The notes beneath the pieces are model-generated. The model was not told the origin of the DNA, searched no databases, and saw nothing but the letters and a program-made list of their open reading frames with translations. The translations under genes and the position numbers were made by a program. From Novosphingobium profundi (GTDB lineage: Bacteria > Pseudomonadota > Alphaproteobacteria > Sphingomonadales > Sphingomonadaceae), in NCBI RefSeq assembly GCF_018491765.1, contig NZ_JABWCU010000012.1, positions 1 to 64,000 of the forward strand: a stretch of 64,000 bases of DNA, in the 5' to 3' direction. Positions 34,667 through 46,031 of the stretch are shown one piece after another (position 1 is the stretch's first letter; each line of letters begins with the position of its first letter).

Positions 34667-36610
34667 ATGTCGCGAACACCGGCCGGAACTCCGGATACAC
34701 CCCAGGGCACCGAACGCTTCAACGAGGATCGGGCCACCTCGACCCTGCGCGGGAGCGACAAGCCCGACCTGCAGGCGGGTGTCGAGGTGATCCGCGACAC
34801 CGTGCGCACGCTGCCTTCGCGTCCGGGCGTCTACCGCATGCAGGATGCGCGCGGCGAGGTGCTTTATGTCGGCAAGGCGCGCGTGCTGCGCAACCGCGTC
34901 GCCAACTACACGCAGTGGGAACGGTTGCCCTCGCGCCTCCAGCGCATGGTCAGCCAGACCCGTTCGATGACGATCGTCACGACCAATTCGGAAGCCGAGG
35001 CGCTGCTTCTGGAAGCGCAGCTCATCAAGCGCTTCCGCCCCGCCTACAACGTGCTCCTGCGCGACGACAAGTCGTTCCCCTTCATCCTCTTGCGCGCCGA
35101 TCACGACTATCCGCGGATCATGAAGCACCGCGGCGCGCGCAAGGCCAAGGGCAACTACTATGGCCCGTTTGCCAGCGCGGGTTCGGTCAACACAACGATC
35201 AACGCGCTGCAGAAGCTGTTCCTGCTGCGCAGCTGCACCGACAGCTTCTTCGCGCGGCGCGACCGGCCTTGCCTGCTCTACCAGATCAAGCGCTGTTCGG
35301 CGCCTTGCGTCGGGCGCATCGACGCGGCGGGCTACGACGAACTGGTACGCGAGGCCAAGGACTTTCTGGGCGGCAAGTCGAACGCGGTGCAGCGCAAGAT
35401 CGAGGCCCAGATGGCCGAGGCGGCCGAGGATCTCGACTTCGAACGCGCGGCGATGCTGCGCGACCGGCTGCGCGCGGCGACGTTCATCCAGGGCAGCCAG
35501 GCAATCAACGCCGAGGGGCTCGACAGCGCCGACATCTTCGCGCTCGCGGTCAAGGACGGGCAGGTCGGCATCCAGGCCTTCTTCATCCGCGGCGGGCAGA
35601 ACTGGGGGCATCGCGCCTTCTTCCCGACTCACACCGAGGGGCTCAACGAAGAGGAAGTCCTGCAAAGCTTCCTGACGCAGTTCTACGAGGAAGTCCCCCC
35701 TGCGCGGGTGATCCTCGTCGATCGCGAAATTCCCGAGAATGAGCTGCTTTCCGAGGCCTTTCGCGAAGTGGCCGGGCACAAGGTGGAGATTTCGGTGCCC
35801 CAGCGTGGCTCGCGCCGCCGCCTCGTCGAGCAGGCGACGCGCAACGCCGTCGAGGCGCTCGAGCGGCGGCTCGCCGAACGGGGCACGCAGGCGCGGGTTC
35901 TGCGCGAGATGTCCGAATTCCTCGAACTGCCCGAAATACCCCAGCGCATCGAGGTCTACGACAACTCGCATATCCAAGGCACCAAGGCGCTGGGCGCGAT
36001 GGTGGTGGCGGGGCCCGAGGGCTACATCACCAACCAGTACCGCAAGTTCAACATCAAGTCGGCGCAGACCAACGACGACTACGCGATGATGCGCGAGGTC
36101 ATGACCCGCCGCTTTGGCCGTGCGATGGAGGAGGACCCCGACCGGGAGAGCGGCACCTGGCCCGACCTCGTCCTGATCGACGGCGGCAAGGGGCAGATGA
36201 GCGCGGTCAAGGAGGCGCTCGAGGAGCTTGGCGTCGAAGACGTGACGCTGATCGCGATCGCCAAGGGGCCGCATCATGGCCGCGAGGGGCGCGAGGTGTT
36301 CCACTTCCCCGATGGACGCGAGAAGATGCTGCCGGTCAATTCACCGGTCTTGTTCTACCTCCAGCGCCTGCGCGACGAGGTCCACCGCTACGTCATCGGT
36401 GCGCACCGTGCCAAGCGCAGTCGGGCGATCACCGCCAGCCCGCTCGACGAGATCCCGGGCATCGGTCCCGCGCGCAAGCGCGCGCTGCTCCTGCATTTCG
36501 GGACGGCGGGCAAAGTGCGTGCGGCCAGCCTCGAGGATTTGCAGCGGGCGCCTGGCGTCAGCGCCACGGTGGCGCGCACGATCTACGATTTCTACCACCC
36601 CAGCGGGTGA
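34667..36610 (+). CDS. uvrC: Excinuclease ABC subunit C
   Basis: The nuclease of nucleotide excision repair that cuts on both sides of a lesion marked by UvrAB. The 647 residues contain the GIY-YIG domain (PGVYRMQDARGEVLYVGKARVLR), a Cys-containing stretch (DRPCLLYQIKRCSAPCVGRI), and a UVR helix hairpin (DLDFERAAMLRDRL). They also contain an RNase H-like nuclease with LIDGGKGQMSAVKEAL and a C-terminal double helix-hairpin-helix (IPGIGPARKRALLLHFG). The ATG at 34667 gives a ~40-residue N-terminal extension before the conserved core. It converges with the cupin gene after eight bases. Confidence 0.96.
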   Translation: MSRTPAGTPDTPQGTERFNEDRATSTLRGSDKPDLQAGVEVIRDTVRTLPSRPGVYRMQDARGEVLYVGKARVLRNRVANYTQWERLPSRLQRMVSQTRSMTIVTTNSEAEALLLEAQLIKRFRPAYNVLLRDDKSFPFILLRADHDYPRIMKHRGARKAKGNYYGPFASAGSVNTTINALQKLFLLRSCTDSFFARRDRPCLLYQIKRCSAPCVGRIDAAGYDELVREAKDFLGGKSNAVQRKIEAQMAEAAEDLDFERAAMLRDRLRAATFIQGSQAINAEGLDSADIFALAVKDGQVGIQAFFIRGGQNWGHRAFFPTHTEGLNEEEVLQSFLTQFYEEVPPARVILVDREIPENELLSEAFREVAGHKVEISVPQRGSRRRLVEQATRNAVEALERRLAERGTQARVLREMSEFLELPEIPQRIEVYDNSHIQGTKALGAMVVAGPEGYITNQYRKFNIKSAQTNDDYAMMREVMTRRFGRAMEEDPDRESGTWPDLVLIDGGKGQMSAVKEALEELGVEDVTLIAIAKGPHHGREGREVFHFPDGREKMLPVNSPVLFYLQRLRDEVHRYVIGAHRAKRSRAITASPLDEIPGIGPARKRALLLHFGTAGKVRAASLEDLQRAPGVSATVARTIYDFYHPSG

Positions 36611-36617
36611 GGGGGCA

Positions 36618-37490
36618 CTAGCGCTTCGCCGCGCCCAGCTTGCGCAAGGCCCGCCAGGCCATCGCCTTTCCGGCGTTGCGTGCGGGCCAGCGTCCCGGCG
36701 CGCGCGGGGTGATGCCGATGCGCCGGAGCACGCCGTTGAAGGCGCGCGCGTCGGCCTCGGCAAAGCTCCAGTCCGAGCGCCAGGTGATCGAGAGCGAGAC
36801 CGAGGGTTCCGCTCCGTTGCGCACGAAATGCGGCGCCATGACCGGCACGTAGACGGCATCGCCGGGACCCAGCGCGAATTCGCGACCGTGTTCGAGCAAG
36901 GCGTTGTCCCAGGGCAGCTCGCGCCCGCCGCCGGTATGATAGGTCTCGTGCACGGTGTCGGGTGCGAAACGGGCATCGCCGGCGGGGAACTGGGTCATGA
37001 CCTTCGAGCCGCGCACCTGCATCAGGATATTGTGCTCGGGATCGAAGTGGTAGGGCGTGACGCCGCCCGCCGAGGTCACGAAGACGAAGCCTTGCAGCTT
37101 CATCATCGCGCCCGTGCGCGGTTCGATGACGGCGCGCAGTTCGTCCAGCAAGGCTTCGATTAGCGCGGCGTAGGCCGGGTCCTGTTCGATATTCTTGATG
37201 ACGGCCCAGGAGCGGCTGACCTCGATCGAGCGGATCGTCTCGCCGATCGCGATGCCGGTGGGGGCGGGCTTGCCGTCGACGCCGATCGGCTGGTCGGCGG
37301 CGTTCCATTCGAGCGAGGCGGGAGGCAGGCGCTCGGCAAGGGCGGCGAGCGCCTCGAGTTCGAGCAGCGGATGACGCCCGAGGCGATGGCGCAAGACGTG
37401 CGGGGTTTCGGGATAGGCCGCTGCAAAGGTCTCGCGGGTCTCCTCGGTAAAGGCGAGCGGGACGCTGGTTTCGGGGCTGGGCGGGGTCAT
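36618..37490 (-). CDS. Cupin-like / JmjC-type Fe(II) and 2-oxoglutarate-type protein
   Basis: A 290-residue protein with the iron-binding facial triad of the JmjC/cupin_8 fold: His148 and Asp150 in VTPYHFDPEHNILMQV, and His221 in VYVPVMAPHFVRNG. The region between carries a typical double-stranded beta helix. Such proteins hydroxylate proteins or small molecules; no substrate can be named. The start ATG at 37490 overlaps the stop of the upstream acetyltransferase gene (ATGA), suggesting that they work as a pair. A longer open frame upstream is not family-like. Confidence 0.85.
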   Translation of the reverse strand: MTPPSPETSVPLAFTEETRETFAAAYPETPHVLRHRLGRHPLLELEALAALAERLPPASLEWNAADQPIGVDGKPAPTGIAIGETIRSIEVSRSWAVIKNIEQDPAYAALIEALLDELRAVIEPRTGAMMKLQGFVFVTSAGGVTPYHFDPEHNILMQVRGSKVMTQFPAGDARFAPDTVHETYHTGGGRELPWDNALLEHGREFALGPGDAVYVPVMAPHFVRNGAEPSVSLSITWRSDWSFAEADARAFNGVLRRIGITPRAPGRWPARNAGKAMAWRALRKLGAAKR

Positions 37491-38677
37491 GCCGGTGGCA
37501 TCTTCGGCTTGCGCTTCATTTCGGCGGCCACGATGCGGCGAAACGCGGCGCGGCGCAAGGGTCCGCCCAACGCGACGGAGAGGCGCGCGATGCCACGTCG
37601 TTCGCGCCAGAGGTGGTCGATCATCGGGTGGTGGGCACTTGCGCAACTGTCGATCCAGGCGAGCTCGGGGTCGTCGAGCGCGCTGAGATTTTCCTGCTGG
37701 AGGAGGACGCCGGGCGAGAAGCGGGCGTAGCCCTCGTCGAACGCGGTCTTGTAGGAGAAGGCGGCGTTGCCGCTGCGCAAGCTGGCGAGCATGGCGATCG
37801 GCCGACCATCGAGAAGGAGGCTGCGCCGCTCAAGCGCGCCGTGGTCGGCCGCGCCCTGCAGGACCTCGTGAAACAGCGCGGCGGTTCGTTCATTGCAGGC
37901 GAGCGCCGAACCCGCCGCGCCTTTCCAACCCGCCTTTTCCAACGCGAGGAAGGCCGTGCACCAGGTTTCGAGGTCCTCGTCGCCGCGCTGGACGTGGTGA
38001 GCCAGGGCGCCTTCTTCGGCAAGGCGATTGGCCTGGCGGCGCAATTCCTTGCGCTTCTTGGTGGAAAGGGCCTGCGCGAGATAGGCCTGCGGGGAGAGGT
38101 CGGAGGCCAGCATCGCGCGGGCCTCGGCATGGACCTGCTCGACCTGCCGCCCCTCGTAGCGGGCGACCGCCAGAAGTGCGACGTGGACGGGCCCATCCAT
38201 CACCATTTCGCGCAAGTGAAGGAACAAGGCGGTACCTGCCTTGCGGTCAGCCCAGTCGAGCACGGCGCGCCAGAAGGCCACTTCCGCGCCCGCGCGAACC
38301 AGAGGAGTACCGCAAAAGCAGTTTTCGTGCAGCCAACTCGCAAGATGCGGCAGCGGCCAGCGGTAGTAGCGGCCGCTGGCAACCATCGGCAGCAGCCCGG
38401 CAAGCCTCCCGTCCTGCTCGAAGCGCAGGACGCGGACGCTCGCGCCCTTTTCGAGATGGCGCAGCGAGGGGAGCAGGTACCAGCTTTCGAAGAAGGGATT
38501 GGGTTCACTGGCTGTGCGCGCGAGCTCGTCCCACTCGTCCCGCCGTGTTTCGAATTCGCGCCAGTCGAGGCTTTCGATCCGGTCCGGTAGTGCCGCGCCG
38601 CGCGCGTCGGGGGCACCGGTGCGGGGCGGTGGCTCGAGGAAGGTGGTGGCGTCGTCGAAGGGCACCAAGGCGATCAA
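37487..38677 (-). CDS. BioF2-like acetyltransferase (GNAT superfamily, CelD/FemAB type)
   Basis: A 396-residue protein with the Acetyltransf_6/FemAB-like layout: an N-terminal section with NPFFESWYLLPSLRHLEKG, a helical dimer section, and the conserved core STKKRKELRRQANRLAEEG, followed by FLALEKAGWKGAAGSAL and AFSYKTAFDEGYARFSPGVLL. This group adds acyl or aminoacyl groups to carbohydrates, peptidoglycan or other cell-surface molecules. The frame opens with a TTG at 38677 and no ATG is suitable; a GTG at 38665 is an alternative. The true start is uncertain. Coupled to the cupin gene downstream. Confidence 0.82.
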   Translation of the reverse strand: MIALVPFDDATTFLEPPPRTGAPDARGAALPDRIESLDWREFETRRDEWDELARTASEPNPFFESWYLLPSLRHLEKGASVRVLRFEQDGRLAGLLPMVASGRYYRWPLPHLASWLHENCFCGTPLVRAGAEVAFWRAVLDWADRKAGTALFLHLREMVMDGPVHVALLAVARYEGRQVEQVHAEARAMLASDLSPQAYLAQALSTKKRKELRRQANRLAEEGALAHHVQRGDEDLETWCTAFLALEKAGWKGAAGSALACNERTAALFHEVLQGAADHGALERRSLLLDGRPIAMLASLRSGNAAFSYKTAFDEGYARFSPGVLLQQENLSALDDPELAWIDSCASAHHPMIDHLWRERRGIARLSVALGGPLRRAAFRRIVAAEMKRKPKMPPA

Positions 38678-38768
38678 TCCGAGCGTCGAGACCGCGATTT
38701 GCCCGCGGTCGAGGGAGCGTGCCGCGATTTTACCCGCAGAACCTTCCGCAGTGCAACAAGGCCGTGCC

Positions 38769-38803
38769 TTCCGGCTCCGAATTGGTACGCTTCGGAGCCG
38801 GAA
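38769..38803. terminator. Perfect hairpin between hppA and the acetyltransferase gene
   Basis: TTCCGGCTCCGA (38769-38780) and its exact complement (38792-38803) enclose an 11-base loop. It lies ten bases after the minus-strand hppA stop (38813) and about 90 bases before the start of the acetyltransferase gene. A strong stem without a T tract on either side suggests a transcript end or processing site. Confidence 0.6.
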
Positions 38804-38812
38804 AGCGTGCGA

Positions 38813-40915
<2,103 letters not shown>

Positions 40916-41067
40916 GCGATTGTCCCCTTCCCACTGTTTTTATCGTTTTTCCGGTGGGTTTTCTCCACCCGGATACGACAAGGGCTACGCCTGAGGCGCA
41001 AGACTGGCAAGGAGGATGTCTAACATGGGAAGCGGAGGTGCAAACTGACGCGGGTCAAGTCTGAACC

Positions 41068-42027
41068 TTAGTGTTCGTAACCCAGTCGTTCGGGAAGCGC
41101 TAGCGCTTCGCCATCGTACGCGAGGTGGAGGCCCGGGCTGGGCGTAATGCGACCGACCCGCGTGAGGAGCGCGCCCGCCTCCTCGGCGAGACGCTCTATC
41201 TCTGCGGCGTCGCGGGGAGCGGCAGTGAAGAGGAGACCATAATCGTCGCCCGCGCAGACCGCCTCCATGAGCGCGGCCGTGTCCTCGCCCGCGATTGCGC
41301 GAAAGGCGGGCGAAAGCGGCACGCGCGCAAGGTCGAGGTGGGCACCGAGGGCGCTTGCCTCGGACAGGCGCTTGAGATCGACGAGCAGCCCGTCGGAGAT
41401 ATCCATCATCGCGTGGACATGGGGGGCGAGCCTTGGGCCGAGCGCGGTTTGGGGCATCGGACGGCGGTAGCGCTCCTCGAGCCACGCGACCTCGGGACCT
41501 TTGCCGTTCCTCGTGCCAAGCCTGAGGGACAGGCCCGCGCCGGAATCGCCGATCGTCCCACTCACCCAGACTTCGTCGCCGGCCCGCGCCATGGTCCGCG
41601 AAGGCACGTCTAGGTCTCTGGGGCCGAGGCCGAGCGCGGTCAGCGAAAAACTGCGCGCACTTGCTTGGGGCATGCGCACGCTGTCACCGCCGAGCAGGGG
41701 CAGCGCGAAATGGCGGCAGGCCTCGCCCAGTCCCTCGAGGAAGGCCTTGTCCCAGGCCTCCTCACCGAGGGCATGCGAATAGAGGCAGCCGAGCGGCTCG
41801 GCGCCTTTTGCGGAAAGATCGGAGGCATTGACCGCGACCAGCTTCCAGGCGACGTCCCGGGCGGGATCGTCGGGGAGGAAATGGACGCTTTCGACCAGCG
41901 TATCGAGCGTGAGGACCAGCCGCTCGCCGCCGAGGTTCAGCACGGCGGCGTCGTCGGCAAGCCCGCGCGCGGCGGGATTGGTGGCCAGGCCGCGCAGCGC
42001 GGCGATGAAGACGCTTTCCTTGGTCAT
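41068..42027 (-). CDS. thiL: Thiamine monophosphate kinase
   Basis: Last step of thiamine diphosphate synthesis, ATP-dependent, 319 residues. Motifs are the acidic GLADDAAVL, TLDTLVESVHFLPDDP, VAVNASDLSAKGAEPLG, MMDISDGLLVDLKRL, and the C-terminal CAGDDYGLLFTA. It is the last gene of hisG-hisD-nusB-thiL, in line with the nusB-thiL pairing seen widely in bacteria. A 52-base gap follows nusB. Confidence 0.95.
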   Translation of the reverse strand: MTKESVFIAALRGLATNPAARGLADDAAVLNLGGERLVLTLDTLVESVHFLPDDPARDVAWKLVAVNASDLSAKGAEPLGCLYSHALGEEAWDKAFLEGLGEACRHFALPLLGGDSVRMPQASARSFSLTALGLGPRDLDVPSRTMARAGDEVWVSGTIGDSGAGLSLRLGTRNGKGPEVAWLEERYRRPMPQTALGPRLAPHVHAMMDISDGLLVDLKRLSEASALGAHLDLARVPLSPAFRAIAGEDTAALMEAVCAGDDYGLLFTAAPRDAAEIERLAEEAGALLTRVGRITPSPGLHLAYDGEALALPERLGYEH

Positions 42028-42079
42028 CGCCGCGACATTGCCGGGGCCGCCGGGCCCCGGTCAATGTGATTTGCCGTGA

Positions 42080-42523
42080 TCAGCGGACCGACTTGGCGAC
42101 GGCGTCGAGCACGCCGTTCACGAACTTGGCCTCGCGCTCCTCGAAGAAGGCATGCGCAACGTCGACATATTCGGTGATCACAGCGCCGGTCGGCACGTCG
42201 GCGCGCGCCATCAGCTCGTAAGCACCTGCGCGCAGGATCTGGAGCATGGTCTTGTCGAGGCGCTCGAGCGACCAGCCCGAAGCCAGCTTCTGGGAAAGCA
42301 CCGCGTCGATTTCTTCGCGGCGGGCGACGGCGCCCTTCACGATGTCGTCGAAGAAAGCGACGTCGGCCTTCTCGAACTTCTCCTCGTCGATTTCCATGCC
42401 CAGGCGATGGCGGTGGAATTCGTCGAGCAGGGTGGCCATCAGCGTGCCTTCCATGTCGAACTGGTAAAGCGCCTGGACGGCGGAAAGACGAGCGGCCGCG
42501 CGGGCCTTCTTGGATGCGGACAT
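42080..42523 (-). CDS. nusB: Transcription antitermination factor NusB
   Basis: Binds boxA RNA with NusE (S10) and prevents premature termination of rRNA operons. The 147-residue helical protein shows ARLSAVQALYQFDMEG at the start and DKTMLQILRAGAYEL with VITEYVDVAHAFFEEREAKFVNGVLDAV (in parts) at the end. Its ATG overlaps the hisD stop (TAATG), so it is translationally coupled to histidine synthesis genes. Confidence 0.95.
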   Translation of the reverse strand: MSASKKARAAARLSAVQALYQFDMEGTLMATLLDEFHRHRLGMEIDEEKFEKADVAFFDDIVKGAVARREEIDAVLSQKLASGWSLERLDKTMLQILRAGAYELMARADVPTGAVITEYVDVAHAFFEEREAKFVNGVLDAVAKSVR

Positions 42524-43812
42524 TACTTTTCAAGCCTTACGGAAACGGAGCGGGCGTGCGCGGGAAGACCTTCGGCCTCGGCCAAGGCGACGGCGGCGGG
42601 GCCGATCGCGGCCAAGGCTGCCTCGTCGAGCTGGATGAAGCTGGTGCGCTTCATGAAGTCGAGGACCGAAAGGCCCGAGGAAAAGCGCGCGCGGCGCCCG
42701 GTGGGAAGAACGTGATTGGGGCCGGCCACATAGTCGCCGACGGCCTCGGGAGTCATGCGCCCGAGGAACACCGAGCCGGCGTGGCGGATCTGCGCGAAGA
42801 TCGCTTCGGGATCATCCGTGGCGATCTCGACGTGCTCGGCTGCGAGCCGATTGGTGAGTACGGGGGCCTCGTCGAAGCTCTCGACGACGATAATGACGCC
42901 GTTCGCATCCCACGAGGTGCGCGCGGTCTCCTGCGTCGCCAGCTTGGAGAGTTCGCTTTCGACGGCTTCGGCGACGGCATCGCCATAAGCGGCATCGTCG
43001 GTGATCAGGATCGACTGCGAGGTCGGGTCATGCTCGGCCTGGCTGAGGAGATCGGCGGCAATGCGCACCGGATCGTTCTTGGCATCAGCGATCACGAGGA
43101 TTTCGCTGGGGCCGGCCACCATGTCGATGCCGACCACGCCGTAGAGCTGGCGCTTGGCTTCGGCGACCCAGGCGTTGCCGGGGCCGGTAATGACGTCGAC
43201 CGGCGCGATCTTGTCCGTGCCATAGGCAAGCGCGGCCACGGCATGCGCGCCGCCCACGCGCCAGACTTCGTCGACCCCGGCAAGGTGCGCGGCGGCCAGA
43301 ACCAGCGGGTTGACCTCGCCGCCCGGCGTGGGCGTGACGACGACGAGCCGCTCCACGCCTGCAACCTTGGCGGGAATGGCGTTCATCAGCATCGAGGAGG
43401 GGTACGCGGCGCGGCCACCGGGCACGTAGAGCCCGGCCGCATCGACCCCGCGCCAGACCGCGCCGAGGCGCACGCCTTGCGCATCGATGTAGTCGCGGTT
43501 CTCGGGCATTTGCGCTTCGTGGTAGGCGCGAATGCGGTTTGCAGCGGTTTCCAGAGCGGCACGCAAGGCGGGATCGAGCGCGTCGAAGGCGGCCTTGCAG
43601 GTGCCTGCGTCGATCTGCCAGCCGGTCGCGTCGAGATCGTGGCGGTCGAACTTCGCAGTCAGTTCGGCGAGCGCCTGGTCGCCGCGCGCGCGCACGTCGG
43701 CAAGGATCGCGGCAACGTCGGCGGCAACGTCGGTCGCGCTTTCGCGCCGGTCATCGACGACGCGTGCGAAGGCGTCCTCGAAGCCCGGATCGCGGGTGGA
43801 AAGCCGCAGCAT
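42523..43812 (-). CDS. hisD: Histidinol dehydrogenase
   Basis: Last two oxidation steps of histidine synthesis, NAD- and zinc-dependent; 429 residues. Signatures are [49 protein letters not shown] and the C-terminal zinc-binding [20 protein letters not shown]. The start overlaps the hisG stop (TGATG) and the stop overlaps nusB, making a tight operon. Confidence 0.96.
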   Translation of the reverse strand: MLRLSTRDPGFEDAFARVVDDRRESATDVAADVAAILADVRARGDQALAELTAKFDRHDLDATGWQIDAGTCKAAFDALDPALRAALETAANRIRAYHEAQMPENRDYIDAQGVRLGAVWRGVDAAGLYVPGGRAAYPSSMLMNAIPAKVAGVERLVVVTPTPGGEVNPLVLAAAHLAGVDEVWRVGGAHAVAALAYGTDKIAPVDVITGPGNAWVAEAKRQLYGVVGIDMVAGPSEILVIADAKNDPVRIAADLLSQAEHDPTSQSILITDDAAYGDAVAEAVESELSKLATQETARTSWDANGVIIVVESFDEAPVLTNRLAAEHVEIATDDPEAIFAQIRHAGSVFLGRMTPEAVGDYVAGPNHVLPTGRRARFSSGLSVLDFMKRTSFIQLDEAALAAIGPAAVALAEAEGLPAHARSVSVRLEK

Positions 43813-44468
43813 CAGGCGGCTTCCTTCTCGGCCGCGACGAGCGCGCGAAAGGCCTCGACCAGCGCGGCCACGCGCTCGTCGGTCTTGAGCGCGGCGCGGT
43901 TGACGATGAGACGTGCCGAGATGTCGAGGATGCGGCTGGTCTCGACGAGGCCGTTTTCCTTCAGCGTGCGGCCCGTCGAGACAAGGTCGACGATGCGGCT
44001 GGAGAGGCCGAGCGTGGGGGCCAGTTCCATCGCGCCGTTGAGCTTCACGACTTCAGCCTGCACGCCCATCTTCTCGAAGTGGCGGCGCGTCAGGTTGGGG
44101 TACTTGCTCGCGACGCGCAAGTGCGAGGGAAGCGTGTCGGTCTGCTCGCCCACCATCTCGGCGACCGAGAGGCGGCAATGACCGATGTTAAGGTCGACCG
44201 GCGCATAGAGGTCGGGGTAGTTGAACTCCTCGACGACGTCCGAACCGACGATGCCGACTTGCGCCGCGCCATGCGCGACGAACGTCGCGACGTCGAAAGC
44301 GCGCACGCGGATCAGGCGCATGTCGCTGTTTTCGCACGCGAACGAAAGGGCGCGCGACTTCTTGTCATGAAACTCGGCGTCGGGCACGACGCCCGCGCGT
44401 GCCATCAGCGGCAGAGCTTCATCGAGAATACGCCCCTTGGGCACGGCAAAGATCAAAGGTTTCGGCAT
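43812..44468 (-). CDS. hisG: ATP phosphoribosyltransferase, short form
   Basis: First, regulated step of histidine synthesis. At 218 residues it is the short form that lacks the C-terminal histidine-binding domain and needs HisZ as a partner; HisZ is not in this window. Motifs are [45 protein letters not shown] and [16 protein letters not shown] (PRPP loop). It heads the operon. Confidence 0.95.
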   Translation of the reverse strand: MPKPLIFAVPKGRILDEALPLMARAGVVPDAEFHDKKSRALSFACENSDMRLIRVRAFDVATFVAHGAAQVGIVGSDVVEEFNYPDLYAPVDLNIGHCRLSVAEMVGEQTDTLPSHLRVASKYPNLTRRHFEKMGVQAEVVKLNGAMELAPTLGLSSRIVDLVSTGRTLKENGLVETSRILDISARLIVNRAALKTDERVAALVEAFRALVAAEKEAA

Positions 44469-44563
44469 GGTGCGCGCATTTAGGCGCGCGCGCGGGAAAG
44501 GGCAACCGGCAGAACGCCGCGATTTTTTCGCGCGCGCCGATCGCCTTGTCCCATCACGGCGGC

Positions 44564-44836
44564 CTACTCGCCCGGAGCGCGGGCCTTGATGGCGAGCGCA
44601 TGGACGCGCTCACCGGGAATGTCGCCGAGCGCGGCGTTCACCAGGCGCTGGCGTTGCAGGCGCGAAACGCCTGTGAATTCAGCGCTTTCGATGTGGATGG
44701 TGAAGTGCGATTCGCCGCTCTGGTCATCGCCCATGTGGCCGGCGTGGTGGGCCGAATCGTTGATCACCTCCAATTGGGTGGGGGCGAAGGCAGCGGTCAG
44801 GCGCTGGGCGATTTCCTGGGCGATGGGTCCGGTCAT
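44564..44836 (-). CDS. bolA: BolA-family protein
   Basis: A 90-residue protein of the BolA/IbaG class, which partners monothiol glutaredoxins in iron-sulfur handling. The helix-turn-helix-like KH fold reads [25 protein letters not shown], with the conserved metal-ligand His pair, then [28 protein letters not shown] (in parts). I start at the ATG at 44836, which opens the usual [13 protein letters not shown]; an ATG ten residues upstream is in frame but unlikely. It is divergent from the DnaJ-domain gene, with only 40 bases between. Confidence 0.92.
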   Translation of the reverse strand: MTGPIAQEIAQRLTAAFAPTQLEVINDSAHHAGHMGDDQSGESHFTIHIESAEFTGVSRLQRQRLVNAALGDIPGERVHALAIKARAPGE

Positions 44837-44876
44837 GGTCTTCCATTTAGGGTGCACATGTCCCATCTTAAAGCCG

Positions 44877-45476
44877 GTGAGACAGCATAGATTTCATGGA
44901 AGGTTCGATTCCGGCGGGCGCGAATGCAGCTGGCCGGGGTGCGAGGAGGCGGGCGAGTTCCGGGCTCCGGGCGCGCGTACGTCCAGCTTCGACGGGCCCG
45001 GCGACTACCGCTGGTTCTGTCTCGAGCACGTGCGCAAGTTCAACGCGGGTTACGATTATTTCGAAGGCATGGCGGCGGAGGAAATCTTGCGCGCGCAGTC
45101 GCCGATCTACGGCTGGGAGAACACCGCGCGTGCCTTCCGTCCGGGCGAAGCGGTCGACGGCGCGCCGCACTGGGCCAACTTCTCCGATCCGCTCGAGGCG
45201 ATCCAGTCGCGCGCCCGCGCGCATGTGCGCCGTCGCAGGGGCGAAATGGCCGAGGAGATGCGTGCCGATGCGCGCTTCACCCCTGCCGAGCGCGGGGCGC
45301 TGAGAGTGCTCGGGCTCGAACTCGACGTCGACGCCAAGACCTTGCGCATGCGCTACACGCGGCTCCTTCGCCAGTACCACCCCGATCAGAACGGGGGCGA
45401 TCATGGCCACGCCGAAAAGCTCCAGCAGGTGGTGGAGGCCTACCAGCTTCTCAAGAAGGCGGCGGCTTTCGGGTGA
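44877..45476 (+). CDS. DnaJ-domain protein (J-domain at the C terminus)
   Basis: A 199-residue protein of the alphaproteobacterial type with a cysteine-rich N-terminal segment (CSWPGCEEAGEFRAP ... YRWFCLEHVRKFNAGYDYF). A middle helical section follows, then a J domain with the HPD motif in RLLRQYHPDQNGG. The J domain would stimulate an Hsp70 partner; the N-terminal cysteines may bind zinc. GTG at 44877 (MRQHRFHG) starts it; the frame is open upstream but within divergent bolA. In other alphaproteobacteria it is generally adjacent to cobS/cobT; here other genes intervene. Confidence 0.9.
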   Translation: MRQHRFHGRFDSGGRECSWPGCEEAGEFRAPGARTSSFDGPGDYRWFCLEHVRKFNAGYDYFEGMAAEEILRAQSPIYGWENTARAFRPGEAVDGAPHWANFSDPLEAIQSRARAHVRRRRGEMAEEMRADARFTPAERGALRVLGLELDVDAKTLRMRYTRLLRQYHPDQNGGDHGHAEKLQQVVEAYQLLKKAAAFG

Positions 45477-45495
45477 CGGAGGCGCCGTGGGGGGC

Positions 45496-45981
45496 TCATC
45501 GCTCCAGCACGGCCTTCCAGCGCGCCGCGTTTTCCGCCCCGAACACGCGCACCACGTCCTTGCCGCGGTAGAACGCCTCGAAGGCTTCGGCGCCCTCGGG
45601 GATCACGACCCAATCCTGCTTCGCCTTTGTGAAGATGTGCAGGTCCGGGACGAGGCCACGCGTTTCGTCGAGGGTGCCCGCGCGCACGAAACGGGCCTTG
45701 TCGCCGGCCTGGTGGAACGTCGACCAGACCGAGACCCGGCAGTGCGGGCAACGGGCGTTGGCCTGGCCGTGGCCGCTCAGGGTAGCCATTTCGACCACTT
45801 CCGGGGCTTCGCCAAGCAATGCGACATTGGCTGTCTCGATCACCAGGTTGAGCGCGAAAGCGCTCCCGCTCTGGCGTTGACAGGCGTGGCAGTGGCAGCA
45901 TTTGAGGACAATCGGCTCGGCTTCGAGGCGATAGCGGATCTTGCCGCAATCGCAGCCGCCTTCGGCACCCGCAAATGTCAT
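45496..45981 (-). CDS. GFA-family zinc protein
   Basis: A 161-residue protein of the GFA (glutathione-dependent formaldehyde-activating-like)/CENP-V fold. Cysteines GGCDCGKIRY, CCHCHACQRQSGSAF and CPHCRVSVWS are the structural and catalytic zinc ligands. Most members have unproven substrates; formaldehyde or thiol adduct handling is a family-level guess. The ATG at 45981 gives the usual N terminus; a GTG three codons upstream is possible. Next to two glutathione S-transferase genes on the same strand. Confidence 0.9.
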   Translation of the reverse strand: MTFAGAEGGCDCGKIRYRLEAEPIVLKCCHCHACQRQSGSAFALNLVIETANVALLGEAPEVVEMATLSGHGQANARCPHCRVSVWSTFHQAGDKARFVRAGTLDETRGLVPDLHIFTKAKQDWVVIPEGAEAFEAFYRGKDVVRVFGAENAARWKAVLER

Positions 45982-46031
45982 GTCGTGCACCCGCCGGCGT
46001 CGAGAGGGATCGTGGCCATCGTCATTTCCTT

